A DNA stretch of 64,000 bases. It comes from Rhodothermales bacterium. Its GTDB lineage: Bacteria; Bacteroidota; Rhodothermia; Rhodothermales; Bin80. This document shows positions 27,998 through 36,288 of this stretch, piece after piece. Position numbers and translations under genes: made by a program. Within the stretch, counting starts at the first letter, position 1; the number at the start of each line of letters is the position of its first letter. Location: positions 186,001 through 250,000 of the forward strand of contig CATQHT010000002.1 of assembly GCA_958296045.1 (NCBI GenBank), written 5' to 3'. The notes below the pieces were generated by a model. The model searched no databases, had not been told where the DNA came from, and worked only from the letters and a program-made list of their open reading frames with translations.

Positions 27998-28339
27998 TGG
28001 GTAGGACCGGCCGCCCGAGCGGGATTCGCTGCTGCCCTACCTCCCGCACCGTCCCGCGTGTGCTCCGAGCCTACCTTAGCTGCCCTGATAGATCAGGTCA
28101 GGCGTCCGACTTGGTCGCAGCCTCAGCTGTACGAGGCAGACTATGCTACGCCTGTATTTGGGGGCAGCTCCTGTCTCAAAGTCGGAGTCATTTGCATGCA
28201 GGAGAGGTGCCCATTCTTAAGCGGGTCGCCCTTTACCGTCTTAGCTGACCCCCAGATGTTAACATCGATCCAAGGGGAGTCAGCGTCTCCTACGGACGCA
28301 TTCGAGTAGACGGGATGTGCGCAGCTACGAAGGATCTCG
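27998..28339. other. non-coding stretch between folK and nuclease gene
   Basis: Convergent intergenic region. A short open frame across it has no recognisable motifs or ribosome site. It marks the border between the housekeeping block and the accessory island. Confidence 0.5.
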
Positions 28340-29182
28340 TCACCGTGCTAAGCTATGGGCTTCGCGGATAAGATCCTTGATGGGGTCCCGGCTTCCCTCA
28401 ACATCCTCTTTGGTGAGTGCGACACCGAACCACCCTTGGGTGTTAATGCCCTTTACGTCCATCCCTGCGTCTGCAAGCTTCCTTGTCGCCTCACATTCGG
28501 GAGTGTTCACCTCCACCAGAAGCTTCTTCACCTGCGGCTTCAGCCGCAGAAAAGAGCGCGATTTGCCGTCGCACCTCAGGCTGATGAAGGACTTGAGGTA
28601 GTCTGGCTCAATCGAGGTCTCAACCTCCCTGGCTATGTCAATGAACGTATTCGCAATCGGCATGGTCTGCTCAGCCCTGTCCTCCCAATAACCACGGTTT
28701 CCCGGGTCGCTTTCATCATCTCGCCCTTGGAGGTGCATTACCGTAACAAAGTTAAGGTATACATCGCTGGAGTCATTGATCCTCAGAGCCTCCATCTGGA
28801 TGACCACGATGGGGATGTGCGTGTTAAAGAGGCTTATGACGTTAAGGAAGCGGCTGGTAACGTCCTCTGCAATCAGTACAGCAATGCACTTAGTGTCTGG
28901 TTTTTGTCTGCGATACAGGTCCCAATACTCCAAGATCCGGGTCACGTGATCTGCATCCAGCTTTCCTCGCTGGATCTCAGTCACGTAGTGGCTGTCTGAG
29001 CTCTCGAGAACAAGATCTACTCTACCACGGCCGAGCACCTGTTCCTTGACCGCATTGTCAATAACAGGGCCGAGATCAAGGACATCAGGGTTGTCGCCAA
29101 TCCAGTCCCGAATCGTTCCCTCCTTGATTCCCTCGTTCTCTAGCGAGGCTTTTGAGGCGCGCTGGAGCTTCTTCATACTCAT
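28340..29182 (-). CDS. PD-(D/E)xK-like nuclease (NucS/DUF91-like)
   Basis: The protein is about 280 residues from the likely ATG (MSMKKLQRAS). The N-terminal helix-rich lead (ASLENEGIKEGTIRDWIGDNPDVLDLG) and the core GRGRVDLVLESSD…YVTEIQRGKLDADHVTRILEYWDLYRR match a family of stand-alone PD-(D/E)xK-fold proteins resembling NucS. Key residues are the Asp of RVDLVL and the Glu of TEIQ, with Gln in place of the usual Lys. EDVTSRFLNVISLF is also typical. It probably binds or cuts DNA. An open frame extends upstream through a G-tract from a TTG, but that start is unlikely. It sits downstream of a broken type I restriction locus. Confidence 0.75.
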   Translation of the reverse strand: MSMKKLQRASKASLENEGIKEGTIRDWIGDNPDVLDLGPVIDNAVKEQVLGRGRVDLVLESSDSHYVTEIQRGKLDADHVTRILEYWDLYRRQKPDTKCIAVLIAEDVTSRFLNVISLFNTHIPIVVIQMEALRINDSSDVYLNFVTVMHLQGRDDESDPGNRGYWEDRAEQTMPIANTFIDIAREVETSIEPDYLKSFISLRCDGKSRSFLRLKPQVKKLLVEVNTPECEATRKLADAGMDVKGINTQGWFGVALTKEDVEGSRDPIKDLIREAHSLAR

Positions 29183-29240
29183 AACGCTGTTCCGTTGAGT
29201 GGTGACTGCTCCGCGTCCGCATTGGATCGGAGTCAGAAAC

Positions 29241-29273
29241 AGTTTACCCCCCCCCCCCAATGTTTTTTGTCAA
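29241..29273 (-). promoter_or_regulatory. promoter-like TTGACA/TAAACT pair with G-tract spacer
   Basis: On the minus strand TTGACA is followed by 9 bases, then twelve G, then TAAACT: a 21-base spacer. The canonical spacer is 17 bases, which would need eight G. A homopolymer between -35 and -10 is the classic phase-variable promoter layout (Neisseria porA, opc). FCB-group promoters often differ from the sigma-70 consensus, so promoter function is unproven. Confidence 0.4.
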
Positions 29274-29468
29274 CCCAATTTCAATGAAGCTTTCGTGAAA
29301 TACCGAGGCCAAGGCGCACGTTCGCGGGATTTTCCACCGTCTCGATGGATGAATAGTGCGGGCTTCTGCGGTCCAGATGCCCAGATACCTATAGCCGTGG
29401 CGGTCCCGGAAGAGGGTGATAGCCCGCTGCTGGGTTGGTTGGACCAATAGACCGCCGACGGGAGTCAT
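29244..29468 (-). pseudogene. hsdR: N-terminal stump of type I restriction enzyme R subunit
   Basis: The first 36 or so codons (QRAITLFRDRHGYRYLGIW) match the conserved start of HsdR (…LFRDELGYRYLGDW). Homology then stops, and the frame runs into unrelated sequence ending in the G-tract. The ATG begins 10 bases after the stop of the DUF4062 gene, the normal hsdS-accessory-hsdR order. More than 95% of the gene, including nuclease and helicase domains, is missing, so it cannot restrict DNA. Confidence 0.65.
29247..29258. repeat. homopolymer of 12 C (12 G on minus strand)
   Basis: It is much longer than any other homopolymer I noticed in the window, and GC-tracts of this length are strongly slippage-prone. 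It lies about 65 bases before the likely start of the nuclease gene. Confidence 0.9.
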
Positions 29469-29478
29469 GGCTGGTGGC

Positions 29479-31116
29479 TCAGCGATTGGCAGCAGGGGCG
29501 TCTAACACTTTCCAATAGCCGCCTTTGTCGGGACCGACCCGTTGGATCTTCCCAGCTGCGCGCGCCTTGTCCAGGTGGTAACGGATGGTGGACTCGGTGG
29601 TGGCGAGCGTGGCGGCGATTTCGCGGCGCCCAGCGGTGGGTTTCCGGCGAAGGACCGCTAGGATTCGGTCTCCGATCGGGGCGGATGCTGGCGGTGTTCC
29701 AGCGGATCCGTCGGGTTTCTGGCCGTGTTCTGGTTGCTTGATTTCAGTTTCTGGTTGTTTTCTGGTTGTTTTCTGGTGGATCGGGCCGCTTTCTGGTTGT
29801 TTTCTGGTGGATATCTGCGTAGTGTTCCCGGCTAATTGGTTAGCCTGTCGGGCAGAGCTATTCTGTTCCCGGGAAGTGTCTTGAATGGAACCGTGCTTTG
29901 TTTTGGCGTTGCCTGGCCGCCAAATCCTCGTCAGAAAGCCCGCGCCGACCTCGAACTCGGGTTCCGCAAGGCACACCTCCGTGCACCGCCGGATCATGTC
30001 CACCGTCCCAGTTCCCATCTTCTCGATGTAGCGCAGCAGGTACATGGACTCGGCGAGCAATGGATTGCCGGGCAGAGATTGGTGCGCCACGCGCAGCTTC
30101 TCCACAGTGAGCGGTGGCGGCAAGCGACCGGAATTCATGACTTCCAGCCGATCAGCGAAAAGCATAACTTGCACGCTGCTGCAGTCGGTGTAGTCCCGAT
30201 GCGCTACCGCGTTGACAATGGCTTCGGTAACCACCTCTTTCGGTATCTCGTAGGTCACGGGCGCCTGGACGGTCTTCGCCCTTGTGCCCACAGCAAGCGC
30301 GATCTTGCTCATAACGAAGTCCACGGCTTGGTCCACAAGCTCGAAGACCGTGCCCTTGTAAACCTGATAGGAGGGAATCGGCTTAGCGACCTCGGTACCG
30401 TGGAAGTGCGCGCACTTGACCTCGGAAGAGATCAGGAACCGTTGCGGGGCTCTGCCGAACAGCAACACTGCGGCGTTAGTGAGCCGTCCCCTGTTCAACA
30501 GGTTCAGATGCCTGAGCAGGTCCGCCCGGGACGTGTCCGCCGGTATCGGGAACTGCCGTGCTCTGCGCGCGGTGCGGATGAATCGGTACATGCCCTCGGC
30601 ATCCAGGTCGTCAAGAGTGGCCCCCGAGCAATGTGCGGCATCGAAAGGCCCAAAGCGCAATAGCTCTTTCGTATCGAGATACTGAACGAGTGCGGCGTAG
30701 AGACCGGCTACCAACTCGACAGGTGTGACGAAGCGTCTTCTTACCAAACCGACTTGTGCCCTGTCAATGAGCATGCGCATCTTCGAGTGCCTGTCTTCTT
30801 CAGCACTCCTCACGAAGACGAGCCGGTGCTTTTCCAACTCAGTGGCGCGGTCGAACTCCCGCTCGGTGGGCGAAACACCTGTCGCGTCCTCGAACCCGTA
30901 ATCTTTCCCGAAGAGGCCCACATAGATGTCGGACCGTTCCACTTCGTCCAGATAAACCGTGTCGGGCTGCCGGTCGGAAGCCGGCACATCCTCGAAGAGG
31001 AAAACTTCGAAGTAGCGCCGCATGAGTGGGTCGCTCCGCAAGTAGTTGCGTAGATGCTCCCGCTCCTGTGCGAACTCGCGCTGGACGCTACTGATGAAGA
31101 TACGAATTGGGCTCAT
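29479..31116 (-). CDS. DUF4062 + Schlafen/RecG-like ATP-binding protein of a type I R-M locus
   Basis: A 545-residue protein. Residues 1-150 are DUF4062 (RIFISSVQREFAQERE…GLFGKDYG). Residues 165-400 are the GHKL-type ATP-binding region found in AlbA_2/RecG-like regulators (EAIVNAVAHRDY near 298-309, LEVMNSG, GTGTVDM). Residues 400-480 are a low-complexity Gln/Pro/Thr linker. Residues 480-540 are a winged helix (GRREIAATLATTESTIRYHLDKARAAGKI). Such proteins often sit between hsdS and hsdR. The ATG overlaps the hsdS stop (ATGA), and the hsdR stump follows. It probably had an accessory or regulatory role. The frame is intact although both neighbours are destroyed. Confidence 0.8.
   Translation of the reverse strand: MSPIRIFISSVQREFAQEREHLRNYLRSDPLMRRYFEVFLFEDVPASDRQPDTVYLDEVERSDIYVGLFGKDYGFEDATGVSPTEREFDRATELEKHRLVFVRSAEEDRHSKMRMLIDRAQVGLVRRRFVTPVELVAGLYAALVQYLDTKELLRFGPFDAAHCSGATLDDLDAEGMYRFIRTARRARQFPIPADTSRADLLRHLNLLNRGRLTNAAVLLFGRAPQRFLISSEVKCAHFHGTEVAKPIPSYQVYKGTVFELVDQAVDFVMSKIALAVGTRAKTVQAPVTYEIPKEVVTEAIVNAVAHRDYTDCSSVQVMLFADRLEVMNSGRLPPPLTVEKLRVAHQSLPGNPLLAESMYLLRYIEKMGTGTVDMIRRCTEVCLAEPEFEVGAGFLTRIWRPGNAKTKHGSIQDTSREQNSSARQANQLAGNTTQISTRKQPESGPIHQKTTRKQPETEIKQPEHGQKPDGSAGTPPASAPIGDRILAVLRRKPTAGRREIAATLATTESTIRYHLDKARAAGKIQRVGPDKGGYWKVLDAPAANR
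29751..29812. repeat. 11-bp repeats in the linker of the DUF4062 gene
   Basis: The unit CTGGTTGTTTT occurs twice in tandem (from 29751) and again at 29793; a longer 20-base segment recurs 31 bases apart. They encode the KQPE-type linker. Because 11 is not a multiple of three, gain or loss of a unit would shift the frame before the winged helix. Confidence 0.7.
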
Positions 31117-32337
31117 GGGCTCGGTTCCTCCTCGGCGGGCACCTCTGGGATGGGCAGCCGGATGGAATCGGTGAGCAGCAGCAGCATCATACCTTGCCTG
31201 ATTGCGCGGGTCTTGTTGCAGGGGCGCTCCAGTGCGCTGTTTTCGGCATCCTTGCCAAAGAGAACGGCGGCGATGTCACTCTGTTCTGCGATTGGAGGGA
31301 GCGGCATTGTGCGCCACGAAGGCGCGGAGGGTTACTGATATGACGTAACCTTCCTGCAGCTATGCTGCACAGGAGATGAGGGTAGGCCCCTCGGTGCCGC
31401 CGTGCAGACGGAGGCACCAAACCGCTTGCCGCTGCTGCGCTTAAGAGGCGTGGTGGTAAGCAGGCAAGAAAAGGCCCGGCAAAGATCGGGTCAGGTGTGA
31501 TCCGTTCAAGTTGAGCGCAAGCGAACCGCTGATGACGTGTCGAAACCTCCTTAGAAGAGGTCAAAACCGGGGTTGGGTACCTGCTCCGGGAACAGTCAGG
31601 GAGAGATCTGCTTACTGCCCTGGTGGCCTCCGGCATAAAGGCGGCAAGAGGTCGGATTAGGCTCTTGTGTGGAACGTGGGAACCTGTCGTCCTGATGTTA
31701 AGGGAGACTCGCAAGAGGAAATACCTCAAGCGATTGAGTACCGATGCGGGGCACAGGGGCGGAGTACTTCGTAGTAGCGATGAACCCTCTGTAATGGAGG
31801 TGGAGCGAAGGGAGTACCCTGGTCTGTTGTTGATCTTAGGACAACCGGAAACGGGAGGTTCCTTTGGGAGGCAGCTCTGGAGGGTTGGAAACAACCGTCT
31901 GACGGGCCGGGAGGAGCCGGATGCGTGGAGACGCGCACGTCCGGATCTGTGAGGGCCTGGGGGTGAGATTCCCCCGGGCTACTCGACTCGAATTCAGGCA
32001 GATGATCACTGCGAATGAGAACGCTAGTGCTACCTTGAGCCATACGCACGTTCTGGTGGGCCGCGATCGGAGCGTTCAATAGGCGCGCGAGGTAGGCTGC
32101 TTCCTGGCCAGACATCCTGACAACAACGATGTATCCACCGGCATATGCCACGCAGATCCCGATTTCGGTTATCGATTCTCCCGATCTGGCAAACAGTAGA
32201 TCACCCCTTTCAATCGGCAATGCCGTATCCACTGTGTCCTGCAAAATCCGGGACACAGGCTTAGCCGCACAGCTCTCGTATCGGGAGCAATGCGCTCTGC
32301 ACCGTACGTAGCGGGAACCAGTCTCACGTAGATCACC
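31113..32337 (-). pseudogene. hsdS: type I restriction specificity subunit, interrupted and truncated
   Basis: There are two coding pieces. The upstream piece (32337-31988) reads RGDLLFARSGE…YLARLLNAPIAAHQN…RSDHLPEFE, as in an HsdS target-recognition domain. The downstream piece (31308-31113) reads MPLPPIAEQSDIAAVLF…NKTRAIRQGMM, the conserved HsdS spacer helix. Removing the intervening 679 bases joins them in frame as HLPEFEMPLPPIAEQ, which proves the insertion. Together they make only about 183 residues against roughly 400 in HsdS, so the first recognition domain is also lost. No hsdM is present. The gene cannot be restored by splicing because the intron lies on the other strand. Confidence 0.8.
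31309..31987 (+). mobile_element. ORF-less group II intron
   Basis: It begins with GTGCG, the group II 5' consensus, and ends CTACTCGAC. Domain V (31914-31947) is exactly 34 bases, with the catalytic AGC triad, a GAGA tetraloop and a two-base CG bulge. Its third pair is G·A instead of the usual G·U. Domain VI follows with a TGAGA branch-point region. Conserved domain I/IV-border phrases such as GATTGAGTACCGATGCGGGG are present. The reverse transcriptase is absent, so mobility would need a maturase in trans. It is inserted antisense to the hsdS remnant; boundaries are set by the restored hsdS frame. Confidence 0.9.
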
Positions 32338-32512
32338 TTACACTAAGCCCCTACCTTTAGGCTCCGATGCTGATGTAGTCAGGAATTCGAGTAAATCATG
32401 GCCAGGCCCGCCTTTGCAAGCTGTGCAATCACCGTGCATATTCCGACGAATTCGTGTGCCCACCAGGCAAGGGATATCCTGGACTTGGCCTTCGAGGCCC
32501 TTCGACCGGTGT

Positions 32513-33508
32513 TCAGTTCCCGCGCAGCAACCTGACCACCTCGCCAACGGTCATTTCGCCCACATCGCGTCCGAGTCCTGCTTCACGGATAGGAGCGATC
32601 GCCTGGTCGAAACGAGTCCTTGCGCTTTCGGCAAGCTCGACAATCTCGACACCGACCGCTTGCGCGAGCTCCAGGGCTTCGATGTCTACACGCTCGAATG
32701 CCATGGCGCCAGCCGCAGAAAGCGTGCTGTCTGCAGCTTCGTCGATCCAGCCCTGCTCTTTCGGTGATAGGGCCTCATATACATCCTGATTCATGATCAG
32801 AACAAATGCCAATCCTGAGATTGGAAGCCAAGTGGTTAAGTATGCGGCCGGTTCGTGAAGCCGGAACGTGATAACTCCCGACGGCGCGATTGCGACCCCA
32901 TCGATGACCCCGGTGGTCAGGCTTTGGTGCAATTCCGTGGCTGGCTGCATCAAGGCGCTGGCGCCAAGCGCTTCAATGAACGGGATATCGCTCCGCGAGG
33001 ATACGCGGATTTTAAGGCCGCGGATGTCCTCGAGCGTACGTACCGGAGTATGGCGGGTAAGGAGCACCGGTGGAGTGCTTGACCAGATTGCCAGCACCTT
33101 AGCATCGTATTCTTGCTCCAGAACGGGCCAGGCGCGCTGCAGGGCTTCGGTGCATCCCAATGCGGTCTCGCAGACATCTGGATAGCCAATGAGGCCTGTT
33201 TTCGGAAAGAGGTCGGGCGTGTAGGCCGGGACGACAAGAGCGATATCGGCCACGCCGTTGATTAGCATCGAATACTGCGCGGCTGGCGACGAGTTCAGTA
33301 TTCCGCTGGGGAACTGCCTGACGGTCAGCCGGTTGCCCGAGATCTCCGCCAATCTTTGTGAGAATGGCGTAAACACGGCGTCGTTCAGTGCGTGATCCGC
33401 TGGCAGAAAATGTGCGAGCGACAACTCTTTACCTTCCGGTGCTTCCCCGCACCCGACGGCGATCCAGACTCCTACCGCAAGAGCGAGGACCCAATTCGTT
33501 TTCGCCAT
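32513..33508 (-). CDS. dctP: TRAP transporter substrate-binding protein (DctP family)
   Basis: A 331-residue periplasmic binding protein of a tripartite ATP-independent transporter, which delivers organic acids or related anions to the DctQM permease. The signal ends in a lipobox-like sequence (GVWIAVGC), so it may be membrane-anchored. ELSLAHFLPADHALNDAVFTPF, the DctP-type ligand region IRGLKIRVSSRSD and LHQSLTTGVIDGVAIAPSG are clear. The internal ATG (MAKTNW) gives the best signal peptide. It is the only apparently intact gene of the transporter; the permease genes upstream are damaged. Confidence 0.88.
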   Translation of the reverse strand: MAKTNWVLALAVGVWIAVGCGEAPEGKELSLAHFLPADHALNDAVFTPFSQRLAEISGNRLTVRQFPSGILNSSPAAQYSMLINGVADIALVVPAYTPDLFPKTGLIGYPDVCETALGCTEALQRAWPVLEQEYDAKVLAIWSSTPPVLLTRHTPVRTLEDIRGLKIRVSSRSDIPFIEALGASALMQPATELHQSLTTGVIDGVAIAPSGVITFRLHEPAAYLTTWLPISGLAFVLIMNQDVYEALSPKEQGWIDEAADSTLSAAGAMAFERVDIEALELAQAVGVEIVELAESARTRFDQAIAPIREAGLGRDVGEMTVGEVVRLLRGN

Positions 33509-33622
33509 TTCAGAATCTGCTGTGAGGTTGTATTGTCTCGTGGACATGGCGTGTGAGAATGTTCGTGTTGCTAGGCTGCAGCGGGCGAACCGGGGCCGAC
33601 AGAGGCCGCTGCTATCTTCCCT

Positions 33623-34926
33623 TCATTCGTACATAGCGTTTGGTAGAAGCATGGCTAGGTCGGGTACCAGCGCGATCAGAATCAGCGCTGCTAGCATCGC
33701 GATCCAAAAGGGAACGATGCCCCGGAACATCGTCCCGACCGGCACATCGGGAGCGACACTCTTCACCACGAAAATATTCAGCCCGACCGGAGGCGAGATC
33801 AAGCCCATCTCGAGCGTGATAACAATCATCACACCAAACCAGATCATGTTGGCGTCCAAGGACTCGAGAATTGGCTGAACTAGGGGTACAGTCAGCACGA
33901 GCATCGCAAATCCGTCGAGAAAGGTGCCGAGCACAACGAACATGACCAATACCAGCATTACGACCTGAGTCCCAGAAAACTCTTGTTCGGCGACCCATTC
34001 GGCAGCGACGAAAGCAATTTCCGTGAGTCCTAGAAAGACCTTGAGCACGAACGCGCCGAACAGCACCAAGAAGACAGTGCCACTTGCCTTCAACGTGGCG
34101 CAGACCACCTCGCTCAGGGCATTCCGGTTCATCGTACGCCGCACAAAGGCCGCAATGAGCGCCAACAAAGCACCTACCGCACTCGCTTCGACGGCAGAAA
34201 AGATGCCGATGTACATGCCGCCTATGGTCACAACAACGATGCCCAGGATCCATCCTGGTCTGGCAGTAACCCCGAGGTGATCCCGCCACCGGACGGGTGC
34301 CTTTGTGTGGGAGGCCTTATCGGGGTCGCGCCTCACGACGATCCAGACGGTGAGCACGAAGAGGAGCGTGAGAAGAATCCCGGGGATCACCCCGGCCATG
34401 AAGAGGCGTCCAATGCTCTCTTCGGTGATGATCCCATAGATTATAAGACCCGCCGACGGCGGTATCAGTATGCCGAGTGTTCCACCGGCAGCGATGGCTC
34501 CAGTGGCCAGTGAATCGGCATACCTGTACCGGCGCATTTCGGGAAGCGATACGCGCCCCATGGTCAACGCAGCGGCAAGCGACGAGCCCGAAAGAGCGGA
34601 GAATCCCGCACACGCGACGATCGACGTGGACGCGAGACTGCCCCTGACGCGGCCGAGCCAGCTGTGGGCCGCTTGGTACAGGTCCTGACTCATCCCGGAG
34701 ATCACCGCCAAGTTTCCCATCAAAATGAACAGTGGAAGGATGGTGAGGGAATACCGCGAGGACACCGCGAATATCTCCCCGCCAGCACCGGCACGACCGC
34801 ACCAGGGCGGATCGTGGCGATTCCAGCCCCGCCCACGAGCAGCATCGCCAGCCCCACGGGCACTCGGATCACGAGCAGCACCAGAAGGGCGAGGAATCCG
34901 AGCAGTGCGATGGTACTTCCGTCCAT
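33623..34926 (-). pseudogene. dctM: TRAP transporter large permease, frameshifted
   Basis: A DctM-family permease of about 430 residues with roughly 12 membrane helices. The N-terminus (MDGSTIALLGFLALLVLLVI…AVVPVLAG) is in one frame. The rest (EIFAVSSRYSLTILPLFILMGNLAVISG…) continues in another. The switch falls at a C4 run on the plus strand (34777-34780); one extra base there would restore LAGEIFAVSS. The remaining sequence keeps the family motifs (GILIPPSAGLIIYGIITEESIG, GMFLD-like GTFLDGFAM). Either a recent mutation or a base-calling error. It overlaps dctQ by one base. Confidence 0.85.
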
Positions 34927-35465
34927 CAGTCGGCGGGCTCATTAGGATCTTTACCACTCCAGGTCGCAAAGCCCCGAAGCAGTTGCGACGCGAGCAACAG
35001 CGCGTAGGCGGCAAGAGACGCGGCCAGTGCATAGTAGAACGGGGGGTGGGAGATCGAAACGGTGGAAGTAGCAGCTCCGCATATGGGACCGCAACTGCCG
35101 TGGGTGAACAGGGCGTATGCAGCCGCGGCGGTCATCCCTACGCTCAGAATTCGGGCCACAGCGTCCGTGATCCTGGTTACGCGCCGGCCCGCAAAGCGTA
35201 CGATCAGATTGACGCAGACATGAGAGCCTTCGCGGGCGCCATACGCGATCGCTGCCGCCACCACCACCGCAAGCGACATCGTGGAGAGATCCTCGGCCCA
35301 GAGCAGCGAGTTGTTTAGGACATAGCGCCAGAACACCTCGGCCACGGTGACTCCGAGCAGCACCGCGAGCGCGATACCGCCCGCAAGGCCAAACGCCCCC
35401 GTAACACGGCCGCAATAAGACTCGGCCTGCGCGAAGCGGTCCGCATGCTTCTCGAAGAAGGTTAT
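34926..35465 (-). CDS. dctQ: TRAP transporter small permease (DctQ), start uncertain
   Basis: A four-helix small TRAP permease: AFGLAGGIALAVLLGVTVAEVFWRYVLNNS is helix 1 with the family motif, followed by LLWAEDLSTMSL, SHVCVNLIVR and a last helix ALAASLAAYALLLASQLL. No ATG or GTG precedes the first helix in frame: the frame is open up to FFEKHADRFAQAESYCG but begins beside the PQQ-dehydrogenase remnant. The original start has therefore probably been lost or shifted. The GTG inside helix 1 would give a truncated protein. Function is doubtful with dctM also broken. Confidence 0.7.
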   Translation of the reverse strand: MTFFEKHADRFAQAESYCGRVTGAFGLAGGIALAVLLGVTVAEVFWRYVLNNSLLWAEDLSTMSLAVVVAAAIAYGAREGSHVCVNLIVRFAGRRVTRITDAVARILSVGMTAAAAYALFTHGSCGPICGAATSTVSISHPPFYYALAASLAAYALLLASQLLRGFATWSGKDPNEPAD

Positions 35466-35479
35466 ATCGACGCGAACGT

Positions 35480-36277
35480 TCTAACTGCCCGGATCGCGCG
35501 AAGGCGACGAGCGCCGCGTCTACACCGCCACCTGTGGCGATAATCACGAACTGCCGCCTTGATCGTGTCCGATAGGTCATCGGCGTTGCGGTGGTCGGAT
35601 ACGGCGTCGCGCTGTGTCAAAGTTCGGCGCCCGTCGACTTGTCGAAGGCATACAAGCCCCAGGTGCCGCCGCCGAGCGTGACGAAACTGCCCTGGGTCGC
35701 CAACGGTCCAGAGTCGCCGCATGTGCCCAGCCGATGGGAAAGGAGACGCTGAGCAGCAACGCGTGCGTGCGGATCTCCTCGCTCCCGTCCCCGAATGGCA
35801 CCTTCCACGCGATCCCTTCTCGTTGAGGCTGATAGCCAATAAGTGCGCCCAGGGCAGGATGATCCATGAGATCGGGCCGAGCCCGCGCTCCGGGGACGGT
35901 GCAGCGCCATAGGGGCAGCTGTTGCTGTACTCCATGTTAACACGCGGGTTGTTGCCCGAATTCGCGCCGTTGCTTGTGCCTGGACGCTGGAGCGTCTCCT
36001 GAAGAGTCAGTAACGTGAATGACGGACCCAGTCGGAATCGCTGCATCTCGGCCACCGCAAACGCACGGATCTCCCGAGGCAGATCGCTTGCGTCGTTAAG
36101 CGACACGCCCTGCTGGCCGAAGAGCAAAGGCTGCGTCGGATGTAACACCTCACCCGGCACATCCGTCGATGTGTCTACCGGGCGCTTGTCGATCAGCCGG
36201 CCAGCTGTGTTGCTCGGTTCGTGGTCGCACACCATTGTGGTGGTTATCAGGGCAGCTGTAGCAACAATACGATTCAC
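35480..36277 (-). pseudogene. PQQ-dependent dehydrogenase remnant (glucose-dehydrogenase type)
   Basis: Pieces of a quinoprotein dehydrogenase appear in at least four frames in the correct order: DVPGEVLHPTQPLLF and PREIRAFAVAEMQRFRLGPSFTLLTLQETLQRPG, then EGIAWKVPFGDGSEEIRTH, then GTCGDSGPLATQGSFVTLGGGTWGLYAFDKSTGAEL, then MTYRTRSRRQFVIIATGGG. The N-terminus (MNRIVATAALITTTM, signal-like) is joined directly to mid-protein sequence, so a large internal deletion preceded the frameshifts. An advanced pseudogene of a periplasmic sugar/alcohol oxidase. Confidence 0.85.
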
Positions 36278-36288
36278 GATCTGAACTC

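Noticed and set aside
29199-29450. Short plus-strand frame across the C-tract
   Set aside because: No ribosome site or family match; the minus strand here carries the HsdR start and the nuclease promoter region.
29836-30663. Plus-strand open frame over the DUF4062 gene
   Set aside because: Antisense shadow without motifs; the minus strand encodes a clear multi-domain protein.
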